Origin: Secundilactobacillus pentosiphilus | Lineage (GTDB): Bacteria; Bacillota; Bacilli; Lactobacillales; Lactobacillaceae | Length of the DNA: 34,705 nucleotides | Assembly: GCF_002217985.1 (NCBI RefSeq) | Contig: NZ_BCMI01000025.1 | Coordinates: forward strand, 1-34,705 | Direction of reading: 5' to 3' | Shown: positions 16,310 through 23,795 of the stretch, piece by piece | Numbering within the stretch: the first letter of the stretch is position 1 | Layout: the number at the start of each line of letters is the position of its first letter | Translations under genes and position numbers: made by a program | Notes under the pieces: generated by a model | Databases searched by the model: none | Seen by the model: only the letters and a program-made list of their open reading frames with translations | What the model was told of the DNA's origin: nothing

Positions 16310-17191
16310 TTATTTGGTCACAACGTTCTTGGCATTTTTGGTGACTTTCATGTCGTGAATGCTGATGTAGCCAAGTTTATGAACGAGACTGTTTTGGACT
16401 TTACCCGAATTCATGTATTTGAGGAAGCCTTCAGTGGCTTTATTTGGTTGACCTTTGGTGTACATATGTTCATATGACCAAATCGTCCATTTGTTAGTTG
16501 TGACGTTTTTATCAGTTGGTTTAACGTTACCGATCGAAAGGGCTTTAACCTTGTCGTTGACGTATGAGAAGGCCAAGTAACTGATGGCACCCGGGGTTGA
16601 TGAAACCAGTTTTTGCACGGTACCGTTAGAATCTTGTTCTTGAGAAGTGACGGCTTTTTTGCCTTCTAGCACAGCACTTTCAAAGGTTGCCCGAGTCCCA
16701 GAACCTTGGGCACGGTTGATAACGGAGATTTTTTGATCTTTACCGCCAACCTGTTTCCAGTTAGTGATTTTACCGGTGAAGATGTCACGCAGCTGGGCCA
16801 TTGAAATGTTAGTAACACCCGTGCTGGGATTAACAACTGGGGTCATCCCGACAACGGCTACCTTGTGATCGACAAGTTTGTTAGCTTTAATACCCGATGA
16901 TTGTTCCGCAAAGATGTCAGAGTTGCCAATTTGAACGGCACCTTGCTGAACTTGGCTCAAACCCGTTCCGGAACCGCCACCTTGAACGGTGAGATTCACT
17001 TTTTTGTTTGAGGCCTGGTAGTCCTGTGCTGCCTGTTCAACGAGTGGTTGAAGGGCGGTTGAACCAACCGCCGTCACTTTGGTGACCTTGGCAGCTTTAG
17101 TGCTGTCAGAAGATGATTTCTGACTTGATTTTGAACTGCAGCCTCCTAATAGTAAGCCGGCAAGACTAAATGCAACTAGCGTGGAAATCAA
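16310..17191 (-). CDS. pstS: Phosphate-binding lipoprotein PstS, 5' end frame-disrupted
   Basis: PstS captures phosphate outside the membrane and delivers it to PstCA. The frame shows the lipobox LLLGGC, then GSTALQPL, QGGGSGTGLSQV and RAQGSGTRATFESAV, the phosphate-binding loops of the family. As it stands the frame begins at a TTG (17191) without a ribosome binding site, and the predicted product lacks a positively charged n-region. An ATG at 17205-17203, well placed after AAGGGG, reads M-H-K-K and then hits a stop. One extra A in the 6-A run (17194-17199) would join it to give MHKKTLISTLVAFSLAGLLLGGC, a proper lipoprotein signal. So there is a -1 frameshift, a sequencing error, or slippage-dependent expression. 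Confidence 0.88.
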   Translation of the reverse strand: MISTLVAFSLAGLLLGGCSSKSSQKSSSDSTKAAKVTKVTAVGSTALQPLVEQAAQDYQASNKKVNLTVQGGGSGTGLSQVQQGAVQIGNSDIFAEQSSGIKANKLVDHKVAVVGMTPVVNPSTGVTNISMAQLRDIFTGKITNWKQVGGKDQKISVINRAQGSGTRATFESAVLEGKKAVTSQEQDSNGTVQKLVSSTPGAISYLAFSYVNDKVKALSIGNVKPTDKNVTTNKWTIWSYEHMYTKGQPNKATEGFLKYMNSGKVQNSLVHKLGYISIHDMKVTKNAKNVVTK

Positions 17192-17265
17192 TGTTTTTTA
17201 TGCATGAGCACGTTCCCCTTTTAAATTATTGTGGTTGGGAAAGGTTAATTCCTAAGCACAAGGTC

Positions 17266-17271
17266 AGTATA
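17266..17271 (-). promoter_or_regulatory. -10 of pstS
   Basis: TATACT on the minus strand lies nine bases beyond the last Pho-box repeat and about 60 bases before the pstS ATG at 17205. No consensus -35 is present; the Pho box occupies that place, as in activator-dependent pho promoters. Confidence 0.55.
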
Positions 17272-17280
17272 AAATGCCAG

Positions 17281-17319
17281 CGTAAAGTTAATGTATTGGT
17301 CATGTAAAGTTTATGTAAA
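17281..17319. promoter_or_regulatory. Pho box: four hexamers at 11-bp spacing
   Basis: On the minus strand TTTACA-type hexamers begin every 11 bases: TGTAAA (17314), TGTAAA (17303), TGTATT (17292) and CGTAAA (17281), written as plus-strand complements. Spacers are 5 bases and themselves similar (GTTTA, GTTAA). This matches PhoP binding sites of Gram-positive bacteria. It sits between pstS and the divergent response-regulator gene and could serve both. Confidence 0.8.
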
Positions 17320-17387
17320 ACGGGTTTTGCTAACCGTAGAAACGTGGGATAACTATGATAGAAACTGAATAGAAGAGAGGAAGTCTC

Positions 17388-18128
17388 ATGGAAAAAAGCA
17401 TCTTGCTGATTAGTGACAACGCTAATCTCTTAAAACGACTGAAACAGATGATGACCGACTGGCAAGTCATTAGCAGTCCGACTTATTTGCCAGACTTCTT
17501 ATTAAATCGCGATAGTCAAACGTTGATGATTTTGGATTTAGACCACTTTTTTGCTTTTGGTCACCGCAACGAGACCCTCTTTTTAATGCGTCAGCAGTTT
17601 CGCGGGCCGTTGCTAGCCATTCACCGTAAAAAATTGGCGTTAGCCGTGGTCTGTGATATTTTTGGCCGCTTTCACTTTGACGAATTGTTATCGTTAGAGA
17701 TGGCTGATCGTGAACTGAAAGCGCGGATTCAACAGCGGATTTGGCGCTATTATCAACCGCATGAGGAGAACCGTGAAGTTTTAAACACGGGGCAGCTTCA
17801 AGTGGATTTTCAGCACTATATGATCACAGTGAACGGACGGAAGCTCACGATGGGTCCCGTTGATTTTCGGTTGCTGGTTTATTTTATGCAACACGAAAAC
17901 GTTGTTCTGACACGTGCTCAGATTGCTGAGGGTGTTTGGCGTAATGGCCGGGATTCCACGTTGCGTTCCATCGATTCACATATCAGCAAGCTGCGTAAAC
18001 TCATTGAAGACGACGCCAAGCATCCCCAGTGGTTAAAGACGGTCCGCGGATTCGGCTACATCTTTAAAAGCCTGGCTGAGGAAGATACAGGCGAGCAGCT
18101 AACTGCTATAATAAAACCGAACACTTAA
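17388..18128 (+). CDS. OmpR/PhoB-type response regulator with degenerate receiver
   Basis: The 246-residue protein ends in a clear OmpR-type winged helix (about 135-228): LTMGPVDFRLLVYF, then RSIDSHISKLRKLI and TVRGFGYIF. The N-terminal receiver is atypical. Only one acidic residue (D10) stands where an acidic pair is usual; the phospho-acceptor candidate is D50 or D52 in LMILDLD; and the conserved Lys-Pro near position 95 is replaced (GRFHFDEL). It may therefore not be controlled by ordinary phosphorylation. No histidine kinase is adjacent. Its place across the Pho box from pstS suggests it controls phosphate uptake. GAGAGGAAG precedes the ATG. The Nudix gene follows after 17 bases. Confidence 0.85.
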   Translation: MEKSILLISDNANLLKRLKQMMTDWQVISSPTYLPDFLLNRDSQTLMILDLDHFFAFGHRNETLFLMRQQFRGPLLAIHRKKLALAVVCDIFGRFHFDELLSLEMADRELKARIQQRIWRYYQPHEENREVLNTGQLQVDFQHYMITVNGRKLTMGPVDFRLLVYFMQHENVVLTRAQIAEGVWRNGRDSTLRSIDSHISKLRKLIEDDAKHPQWLKTVRGFGYIFKSLAEEDTGEQLTAIIKPNT

Positions 18129-18145
18129 GTGGAAAGGGTGGTTTT

Positions 18146-18613
18146 ATGGCGGACTATATTCACGAAATCAGAGCGTTAGTCGGGCATCGGCCGATGATTT
18201 TAAATACGGCAGCCGGCGCACTTTTAGACGATCATAATCGCTTGTTGTTGCAGGAACGGGCGGATACTGGCGGCTGGAGCTTTCCTGGCGGTTACATGGA
18301 ATTTGGCCAAAGCTATGTCGAAACCTGTAAGCGAGAGTATCTTGAAGACGCAGGCATTGAAGTCGAACCCCTCAAGTTACTCCGGATATTTGATGACGAT
18401 TTTTACACTTATCCAAACGGCGACCAAACACAGCTTATCACCGCCTTGTATTTAGTTCGTCAAACGGGCGGCAAACCGCTGGATCACGTGACCGACGAAA
18501 CCAAGCGGGTTAAATATTTTGACTTGGACAAAGTGCCAACCTTATTTAACGGTCAGTCGAATAAAATGGTTCAAGCTGTGATCGATGAGGTGAATTCATG
18601 GCAGGCCGGCTAG
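18146..18613 (+). CDS. Nudix hydrolase
   Basis: A 155-residue cytoplasmic pyrophosphohydrolase acting on nucleoside diphosphate-linked compounds. The Nudix box is GGYMEFGQS followed by YVETCKREYLEDAGI: the catalytic RE-x-x-E part is intact, but the Glu of the GX5E element is Gln and the last Glu of REUXEE is Asp. The substrate cannot be told. The AAAGGGTGG ribosome binding site is good. The gene lies 17 bases after the response regulator and overlaps the C39-like peptidase gene by 16 bases, so the three form one operon. Confidence 0.87.
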   Translation: MADYIHEIRALVGHRPMILNTAAGALLDDHNRLLLQERADTGGWSFPGGYMEFGQSYVETCKREYLEDAGIEVEPLKLLRIFDDDFYTYPNGDQTQLITALYLVRQTGGKPLDHVTDETKRVKYFDLDKVPTLFNGQSNKMVQAVIDEVNSWQAG

Positions 18614-19398
18614 ACTTAGCGCCACACCAACCTCAACAAAAAAGCGGCTGTGTGACTCAAGATCATACGGCAATCGTGGCTGCTGATGGTCAACCAATTG
18701 CTTATGTAGATGCGCTGACCGGCGTAACGGTGAGTCGAGAAGTGACCGATGACCAGGGGGCGCATTTTTATCAGTTAGCTAGTGGCCGTTATATCTTGAA
18801 GAATGCGGTGACCCTTGATCCTGACTTGTGGCATATGGCACTTGAAAAGGGTCAGCAGCCACTTAACTTAAACGCGGAAAACATCAACCAGCTTTGGTGG
18901 CAGATGCCAAACGGCTGCGAACCGGCGGCCTTACTAGAAGGCTTGCACGTTAAGGGCTACGCCACTGAATTTGATTACTTGAGCTTTTTAAAAACGATGC
19001 CAAGGGCTGCGGATTACAATCCCTATCATGGTTTTGGCGGGGAGCCGGATCAAGACGTTGCCGGACACTTCGAAGCAATTTTTCCGGTACCGTTAGTATC
19101 ATGGGGCAAAAACTATGCGCCCGTTAGTGACGTGAGCGGGATGACGGCTGAGGAGATGCCGTCTTTATTACAACAAAAAAAGCCCATAGTGGCGTACGTC
19201 ACCGTGGGTTTTGAGACCCCGGAATGGGGCCAATATTCATTTGGTCAGGCACTAAGCAATAATCACGCGGTGCTTGTTGATGGCTTTTTTGGTGAGCTGC
19301 TGCACGTTTCGGATCCCATTGACGGTCGTTACTGGCTGAGTATGACCCGCTTTAAAAAAGCGTATGACGCCCGACATTGGGCCGTTAAAATCGGTTAA
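18598..19398 (+). CDS. C39-like (papain-fold) cysteine peptidase domain protein
   Basis: The 266-residue protein matches the Peptidase_C39_2 type. The nucleophile is C107 in PNGCEPAALLEG, the His is H223 in SNNHAVLVDGF and the Asp is D239 in VSDPIDGRYW. The first 80 residues form a separate beta-rich region. There is no signal peptide or membrane segment from the ATG chosen, which is odd because related domains usually sit on exported proteins. GAGG precedes the ATG, and the start is within the Nudix gene, so translation is coupled. It ends in a 4-base convergent overlap with the P1 peptidase gene. Substrate unknown. Confidence 0.75.
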   Translation: MAGRLDLAPHQPQQKSGCVTQDHTAIVAADGQPIAYVDALTGVTVSREVTDDQGAHFYQLASGRYILKNAVTLDPDLWHMALEKGQQPLNLNAENINQLWWQMPNGCEPAALLEGLHVKGYATEFDYLSFLKTMPRAADYNPYHGFGGEPDQDVAGHFEAIFPVPLVSWGKNYAPVSDVSGMTAEEMPSLLQQKKPIVAYVTVGFETPEWGQYSFGQALSNNHAVLVDGFFGELLHVSDPIDGRYWLSMTRFKKAYDARHWAVKIG

Positions 19399-20489
19399 AG
19401 GCCCAGCTGGGATTGCAAACGCGAGATGTCGGGATCGTGATGCTCGTCCTGATAGGCCTGCAGTGCATCGTGAAGGCTCAGACGAGGCTTACCCTTACGG
19501 TCCGTGACTGTGGTGGCGTGCGTTAGCACACTCAAAACGGCTTCTTCAACTACGGAAACGGTCATCCGGAAATAACGGTCGATTTTGTCGTCACTGATGG
19601 CAGCTTGAGATGTGAGTTCGGTCTTAGGATAGTGTGCCACCCGGTTAGCCGTTGAAAAGGCGACTACGATTTCACCGCTGCCGTTACCGATAAACGCGCC
19701 AGTCCGGGTGATACCGACACTGGCCCGTTTAGCAATGCGGGTCAGTTGGCGTGAATTAAAGGGGATATCGGTTGCTAAAACGGTAACGATACTGCCCTTT
19801 TCTTTTTGCTTTTTTTCAGCGTTAAAGGCGTCTAATTTTTCACCCACCGGGACGTTATAAATATTGAGGTCACGCAGAAAACCGTAGTTGGACAGGACCA
19901 GGGCGCCCATCGTAAAGGGCTTGCCGTCGATCTTGATGACCCGGCTGGCGGAACCAATCCCGCCCTTAAGGTCGTAGCAGCTCATGCCGACGCCGGCGCC
20001 CACGGTGCCCTCATCAAATGATTTGCCCGTGTGATGCAGGGTGTTTGAGACGTCTTCTTTGGTAATGAAAATATCGCGAATGTCGTTGATGTCACCGTCA
20101 TTGCATTCCAGGATCACCGGATTGACCGTGCCGGTGGTGTCGCCAATCGCCGTATTTTCTGACATCATTTCTTCAACGAGGGCTGTTTCTGCGTTGCCGA
20201 CTGCGAAGGTGTTCGTTAACACAATGGGTGTTTCCAGCGTGCCCAGTTCGTTGATCTGAACCAGACCGGTGCTTTTGCCAAAGCCGTTGATCACGTGGGC
20301 GGCAGCTGGCAGCTTCTTTAAAAAGACGTTGTCGTTAGTAGGCCTTACAACGGTGACACCCGTATGGTGGGTACCGCTATTGAAAGTTGTTTGACCGACT
20401 GAAACACCGGGTACGTCAGTAATCAGGTTTAACGGGCCACGAACGGTGTCAGTACTTATTTTATCGAGAAAGGGTTTTGTGAGTCCCAA
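19395..20489 (-). CDS. P1-family (DmpA-like) aminopeptidase
   Basis: This 364-residue protein is an N-terminal-nucleophile hydrolase of the DmpA/S58 family, which self-cleaves into two chains and then acts as an aminopeptidase or amidase. The cleavage-site Gly-Ser is at 232-233 in EKGSIVTVLATD, and Ser233 becomes the nucleophile. Other family blocks are TDVPGVSVGQTT, NGFGKSTGLVQINELG, TNTFAVGN and GTVGAGVGM. It starts with TTG; AAAGGAGG is eight bases upstream and no ATG fits better. It stands alone and converges on the C39-like gene. Confidence 0.87.
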   Translation of the reverse strand: MGLTKPFLDKISTDTVRGPLNLITDVPGVSVGQTTFNSGTHHTGVTVVRPTNDNVFLKKLPAAAHVINGFGKSTGLVQINELGTLETPIVLTNTFAVGNAETALVEEMMSENTAIGDTTGTVNPVILECNDGDINDIRDIFITKEDVSNTLHHTGKSFDEGTVGAGVGMSCYDLKGGIGSASRVIKIDGKPFTMGALVLSNYGFLRDLNIYNVPVGEKLDAFNAEKKQKEKGSIVTVLATDIPFNSRQLTRIAKRASVGITRTGAFIGNGSGEIVVAFSTANRVAHYPKTELTSQAAISDDKIDRYFRMTVSVVEEAVLSVLTHATTVTDRKGKPRLSLHDALQAYQDEHHDPDISRLQSQLGL

Positions 20490-20718
20490 AATAGTGCCTC
20501 CTTTAATTGAGTGACTGTTGGGAATTTTTTAAAATGATAAAACAGTGAGATAATCTAACTCATTATAGCAAGTATTCTTTGAAAATGTCACAGTTTACTG
20601 GTAATGGCGGCTGGATTTTAACCTTACTGGCAGGCCTTTTTACAAATGAAGGAGTAAAGCACAACATTGATGACAAAATATGTTACAACTAGAACAATTA
20701 AAACGAAGGGGGAATTTG

Positions 20719-21561
20719 ATGCTGAAACAAGACGGACATTCACACACGGAATTCTGTCCCCATGGCAGTGGTGATGACGTGGAGTTAATGATTCAAAAGG
20801 CGATTCGGCTGGGCTTTAAAAGCTACAGTATTACGGAACACGCACCGATGCCGCCGGCCTTCAGAAAAGAGTATGCCGGACTGGAAACGGGGTATACTGA
20901 AGCGTCAATGGCAATGGATGATCTGCCGGCTTACTTCAAGAAGGTACGGCAGATGCAGGTGAAATACGGGTCGCAAATTCACATCAACGTTGGCTTTGAA
21001 GTAGACTTCTTGCCCGATCACGTGCAGTGGACACGGGATTTCCTAAACGAATATGGCCCGCAGACAACGGATAGTGTGCTCTCGGTTCATTTTATGCGGG
21101 GAACTGACGATCAGTTCTGGTGTGTCGATGATACTTTGGCGGACTTTAAAAAGGGGTTGTTAACGCAAGCCGCGGACGGCCAAGCCCTTTACCGCCAGTA
21201 CTTTAAAGCGCTGATCGAAGCTGTTGACGCGGATCTGGGACCGTATGGGCCTAAGCGAATCGGGCATATTACACTGATCAAAAAGTTCCAGGATTACTTT
21301 GGGCTGCCGCGTACTTATGATAACGAGACTCAAAAGGTGATCACGGCATTACTGCAGGCTGTAAAACGGCGGGGTGATGAGCTTGATTACAATGCTGCCG
21401 GCCTTTACAAGGAATTTTGCAACGAGACTTATCCGGATTGGGAGATCCTCAAGCAGGCACAGCAAATGCAGATCCCACTGGTTTACGGCAGTGATGCCCA
21501 TAGTATTAAAGAGGTGGGCCACGGTTATCATACGTTAATGGCTATGATAAATAAAAAATAA
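20719..21561 (+). CDS. hisK: Histidinol-phosphatase, PHP type
   Basis: HisK removes phosphate from L-histidinol phosphate, the step before HisD. The 280-residue protein is of the PHP metal-dependent class: the H-x-H motif in DGHSHTEFCPHG (residues 7-9), ITEHAP, VGFEVDFL, SVHFMRG and the C-terminal YGSDAHS. A longer frame to 20680 exists, but AAGGGGG precedes the ATG at 20719. It lies upstream of the his operon and of the T-box, so it is transcribed on its own, possibly from TTGATG and TAGAAC 17 bases apart in 20667-20695. It completes the pathway, because HisB here has only the dehydratase domain. Confidence 0.9.
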   Translation: MLKQDGHSHTEFCPHGSGDDVELMIQKAIRLGFKSYSITEHAPMPPAFRKEYAGLETGYTEASMAMDDLPAYFKKVRQMQVKYGSQIHINVGFEVDFLPDHVQWTRDFLNEYGPQTTDSVLSVHFMRGTDDQFWCVDDTLADFKKGLLTQAADGQALYRQYFKALIEAVDADLGPYGPKRIGHITLIKKFQDYFGLPRTYDNETQKVITALLQAVKRRGDELDYNAAGLYKEFCNETYPDWEILKQAQQMQIPLVYGSDAHSIKEVGHGYHTLMAMINKK

Positions 21562-21641
21562 TTTAATGGTCAGGAGACTTGCTGCATTGGGCAGAAGGGC
21601 AGTTGCTTAAAACGTGATGCCCAAAATAATGAGAAATTGCG

Positions 21642-21669
21642 TTGACAAATTAGAATTTGGTGTTAAATT
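21642..21669 (+). promoter_or_regulatory. Promoter of the his operon
   Basis: TTGACA (21642-21647) and TAAATT (21664-21669) are separated by 16 bases and lie about 60 bases before Stem I of the T-box leader. Confidence 0.6.
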
Positions 21670-21719
21670 ATATACAACAATTAAAACTGAATGACAAAAT
21701 AAGTTGTGATTAGAAAAAG

Positions 21720-21987
21720 TAGTTGAACACCAATGCGAAGAGAGCTTGGGCTGATGGAATCCAGGTGATTGGGACAACGAAACACCTCTATGAACTGATC
21801 AGCTGAATCAAAGTAAGCTGCTCCGCATGTTTAGCGTTATCAGGGTTACCTTAACTGTTCTTGAAGTTTCTTCAACGACTAGTTATTGGCAACGTAAGGC
21901 CGTCATCGTGAGGTGGCGACAAATTGAGGTGGAACCGCGATGAAATCGTCCTCGTAAACTAACTAAGTTAGTTTGCGAGGACTTTTT
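21720..21987 (+). promoter_or_regulatory. T-box leader of the his operon
   Basis: Stem I is bounded by ATGCG (21733-21737) and CGCAT (21824-21828), with inner stems GGCTGAT/ATCAGCT and AGGTG/CACCT. Stem III is TTGAAG/CTTCAA (21861-21875). The T-box GAGGTGGAACCGCGA is at 21926-21940 and the terminator follows. Uncharged tRNA should allow antitermination upstream of hisZ. The strand GAATCAAAGTA (21805-21815) should carry the specifier triplet, but I cannot see CAC or CAT in it. Confidence 0.88.
21948..21987 (+). terminator. T-box-controlled terminator
   Basis: GTCCTCGTAAACTAAC (21948-21963) pairs with GTTAGTTTGCGAGGAC (21967-21982), with one wobble, a 3-base loop and TTTTT. Its left arm overlaps the alternative pairing partner of the T-box (GAGG with CCTC). 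Confidence 0.88.
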
Positions 21988-22010
21988 GTTTGATCAGGAA
22001 GGAGAGCAAC

Positions 22011-23156
22011 ATGATAAAAAATCGAAATTTACCCAACGGAACGCGGGATGAATTTGGTCCGCGAGCGGCCGTTAAGGAAAACATTTCAACCCAGCTGTTT
22101 TCAATCTTCAAGCAGCGTGGCTTCACCAAGCTGACGACACCGATCCTTGAATACGCTGACGTTTTTAAACCGTTGAACCTGGACAATTACCGGCCCTATC
22201 AGCTGCTTGATGAACAGGGAGAAGCGTTGGTATTACGACCTGACTTGACGTTACCGGTAGCACGGATGATGAGTACGACGGGAGTTGAGCTACCGGTTAA
22301 GTGGTACTACGGCGGCGACGTTTTCCGGGTGAAAAAGCAGTTGTCCGGTAGCTATAACCAGGTCACGCAAGCTGGCATTGAATTAGTCGGATACAGCAGC
22401 CTCAAAGGTGAACTGGAGTGCTTGACCATTGCACTGGCTGGTTGCCAGGCTAACGGGATTAAAGAGATGACCTTGGAACTGAGTGATGCCAGATTCGTGG
22501 AAGGGGTCTTAGCAGCCCTGCCAGTGCCCCAACCGACTAAGATAGCACTCAAGCAAGCGCTGTTTGCTAAGGACTTAACCGTCTACAACCAAATTTCGGA
22601 ATTATTAGCAGATACCGAATTTGGCGAGTTCTTAAGCGAATGGCCTTGGCTGTTCGGCGATTTCGATACGGTGATCAAAGTGGTTCAGAAGCTGCCGAAG
22701 ATCCCGCAAGTGCAGACGGTGATCAAAAGCCTGAATGCCGTTAATCAGTTTATTAAACAAATGGCACCGGAACAGCGAGTGGTGCTTGACCTGAGTATTC
22801 CGTCACCGCAGAGTTATTACACCGGCATGGCGTTCCGCGGTTATACGCAAAACGCATCGGATTACCTATTTAGCGGTGGCCGTTATGATGATCTGCTGAC
22901 CAGTTTCCAGCAGATCAAAGAACCAGCCGTTGGCCTCGCGTTTGACGTTGACGCGCTGGCAGACCGGGTGCCGCTGCCAAAGCAGTCGAAGCAAACGTTG
23001 ATCTACTTTAATTCGGATCAGTGGCAGGAAGCTGAAACAGTCCTGAAGCAGACGCCTAACAGCACCCTTTGCCTGGCTGATAGTCGCGAAGAAGCTAACC
23101 GGATCGCCGTTAGCAATAATCAGCAGCTGTTAGATTTAACGAAAGAAGGTGAGTAA
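22011..23156 (+). CDS. hisZ: ATP phosphoribosyltransferase regulatory subunit
   Basis: HisZ is a paralogue of histidyl-tRNA synthetase that pairs with the short HisG to form active, feedback-controlled ATP phosphoribosyltransferase. The 381-residue protein has the class II synthetase fold: NLPNGTRDEFGPRA at the N-terminus, LRPDLTLPVARM, YYGGDVFRV, and YYTGMAFRGY with SGGRYDDL near the C-terminus. It lacks the anticodon-binding domain. AGGAGAG precedes the ATG at 22011; the upstream in-frame extension from 21990 is rejected. It is first in the operon and abuts hisG with no gap. Confidence 0.93.
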   Translation: MIKNRNLPNGTRDEFGPRAAVKENISTQLFSIFKQRGFTKLTTPILEYADVFKPLNLDNYRPYQLLDEQGEALVLRPDLTLPVARMMSTTGVELPVKWYYGGDVFRVKKQLSGSYNQVTQAGIELVGYSSLKGELECLTIALAGCQANGIKEMTLELSDARFVEGVLAALPVPQPTKIALKQALFAKDLTVYNQISELLADTEFGEFLSEWPWLFGDFDTVIKVVQKLPKIPQVQTVIKSLNAVNQFIKQMAPEQRVVLDLSIPSPQSYYTGMAFRGYTQNASDYLFSGGRYDDLLTSFQQIKEPAVGLAFDVDALADRVPLPKQSKQTLIYFNSDQWQEAETVLKQTPNSTLCLADSREEANRIAVSNNQQLLDLTKEGE

Positions 23157-23795
23157 ATGCCAATTAAAATTGCTTTAACCAAGGGCCGGGTGGAAAAACA
23201 AGTTGTCCCCTTGCTGGAAGCTAGCGGTATTGACTGCAGCGGCATTCGGAATAAGGGACGGCGGTTGATTTTTGACGAAGATCCGGTTTACGAAACGATT
23301 TTAGTTAAAGGCCCGGACGTACTCACCTATCTCAATAGCGGATCCGTTCATTTGGGAATCGTCGGCAGCGATATTTTAGCAGAACAGAATAATACCCAGT
23401 ACGCGATGCTCGACCTGGGTGTTGGCCGCTGCCGATTTGTTCTGGCATCTACCAGTGACTTTGATCCTCAGCAAGTTCGCCGAAAGATCATCGCAACGAA
23501 GTATCCCAATATTACCAAACGGTATTTTCAAAGTATCGGTGAAGATGTTGAGATCATTCGGATCGAAGGCTCGGTGGAGCTGGCACCGTTGATTGGCTTA
23601 GCGGACGCCATCGTGGATATTACTGAGACCGGGACCACGCTGCGTGAAAATAATTTGCACGTCTACGCGGAACTGCAACCGGTAAGTACCCAGCTGGTAG
23701 TGAACCGGCTCGCCTTGAAGCAGTATCATTCAGAAATCAGAACGTTAGTCGAAAACTTACAGCAAGCCAAAAATAAATTAGGAGTGAAGGAATAA
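23157..23795 (+). CDS. hisG: ATP phosphoribosyltransferase catalytic subunit, short form
   Basis: HisG joins ATP and PRPP, the first committed step of histidine synthesis. Its 212 residues mark the short form lacking the C-terminal regulatory domain, consistent with hisZ next to it. IALTKGRV opens the protein, and the PRPP-binding loop lies in ADAIVDITETGTTLREN. The ATG directly follows the hisZ stop, and its own stop overlaps the hisD ATG by one base (TAATG). Confidence 0.95.
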   Translation: MPIKIALTKGRVEKQVVPLLEASGIDCSGIRNKGRRLIFDEDPVYETILVKGPDVLTYLNSGSVHLGIVGSDILAEQNNTQYAMLDLGVGRCRFVLASTSDFDPQQVRRKIIATKYPNITKRYFQSIGEDVEIIRIEGSVELAPLIGLADAIVDITETGTTLRENNLHVYAELQPVSTQLVVNRLALKQYHSEIRTLVENLQQAKNKLGVKE

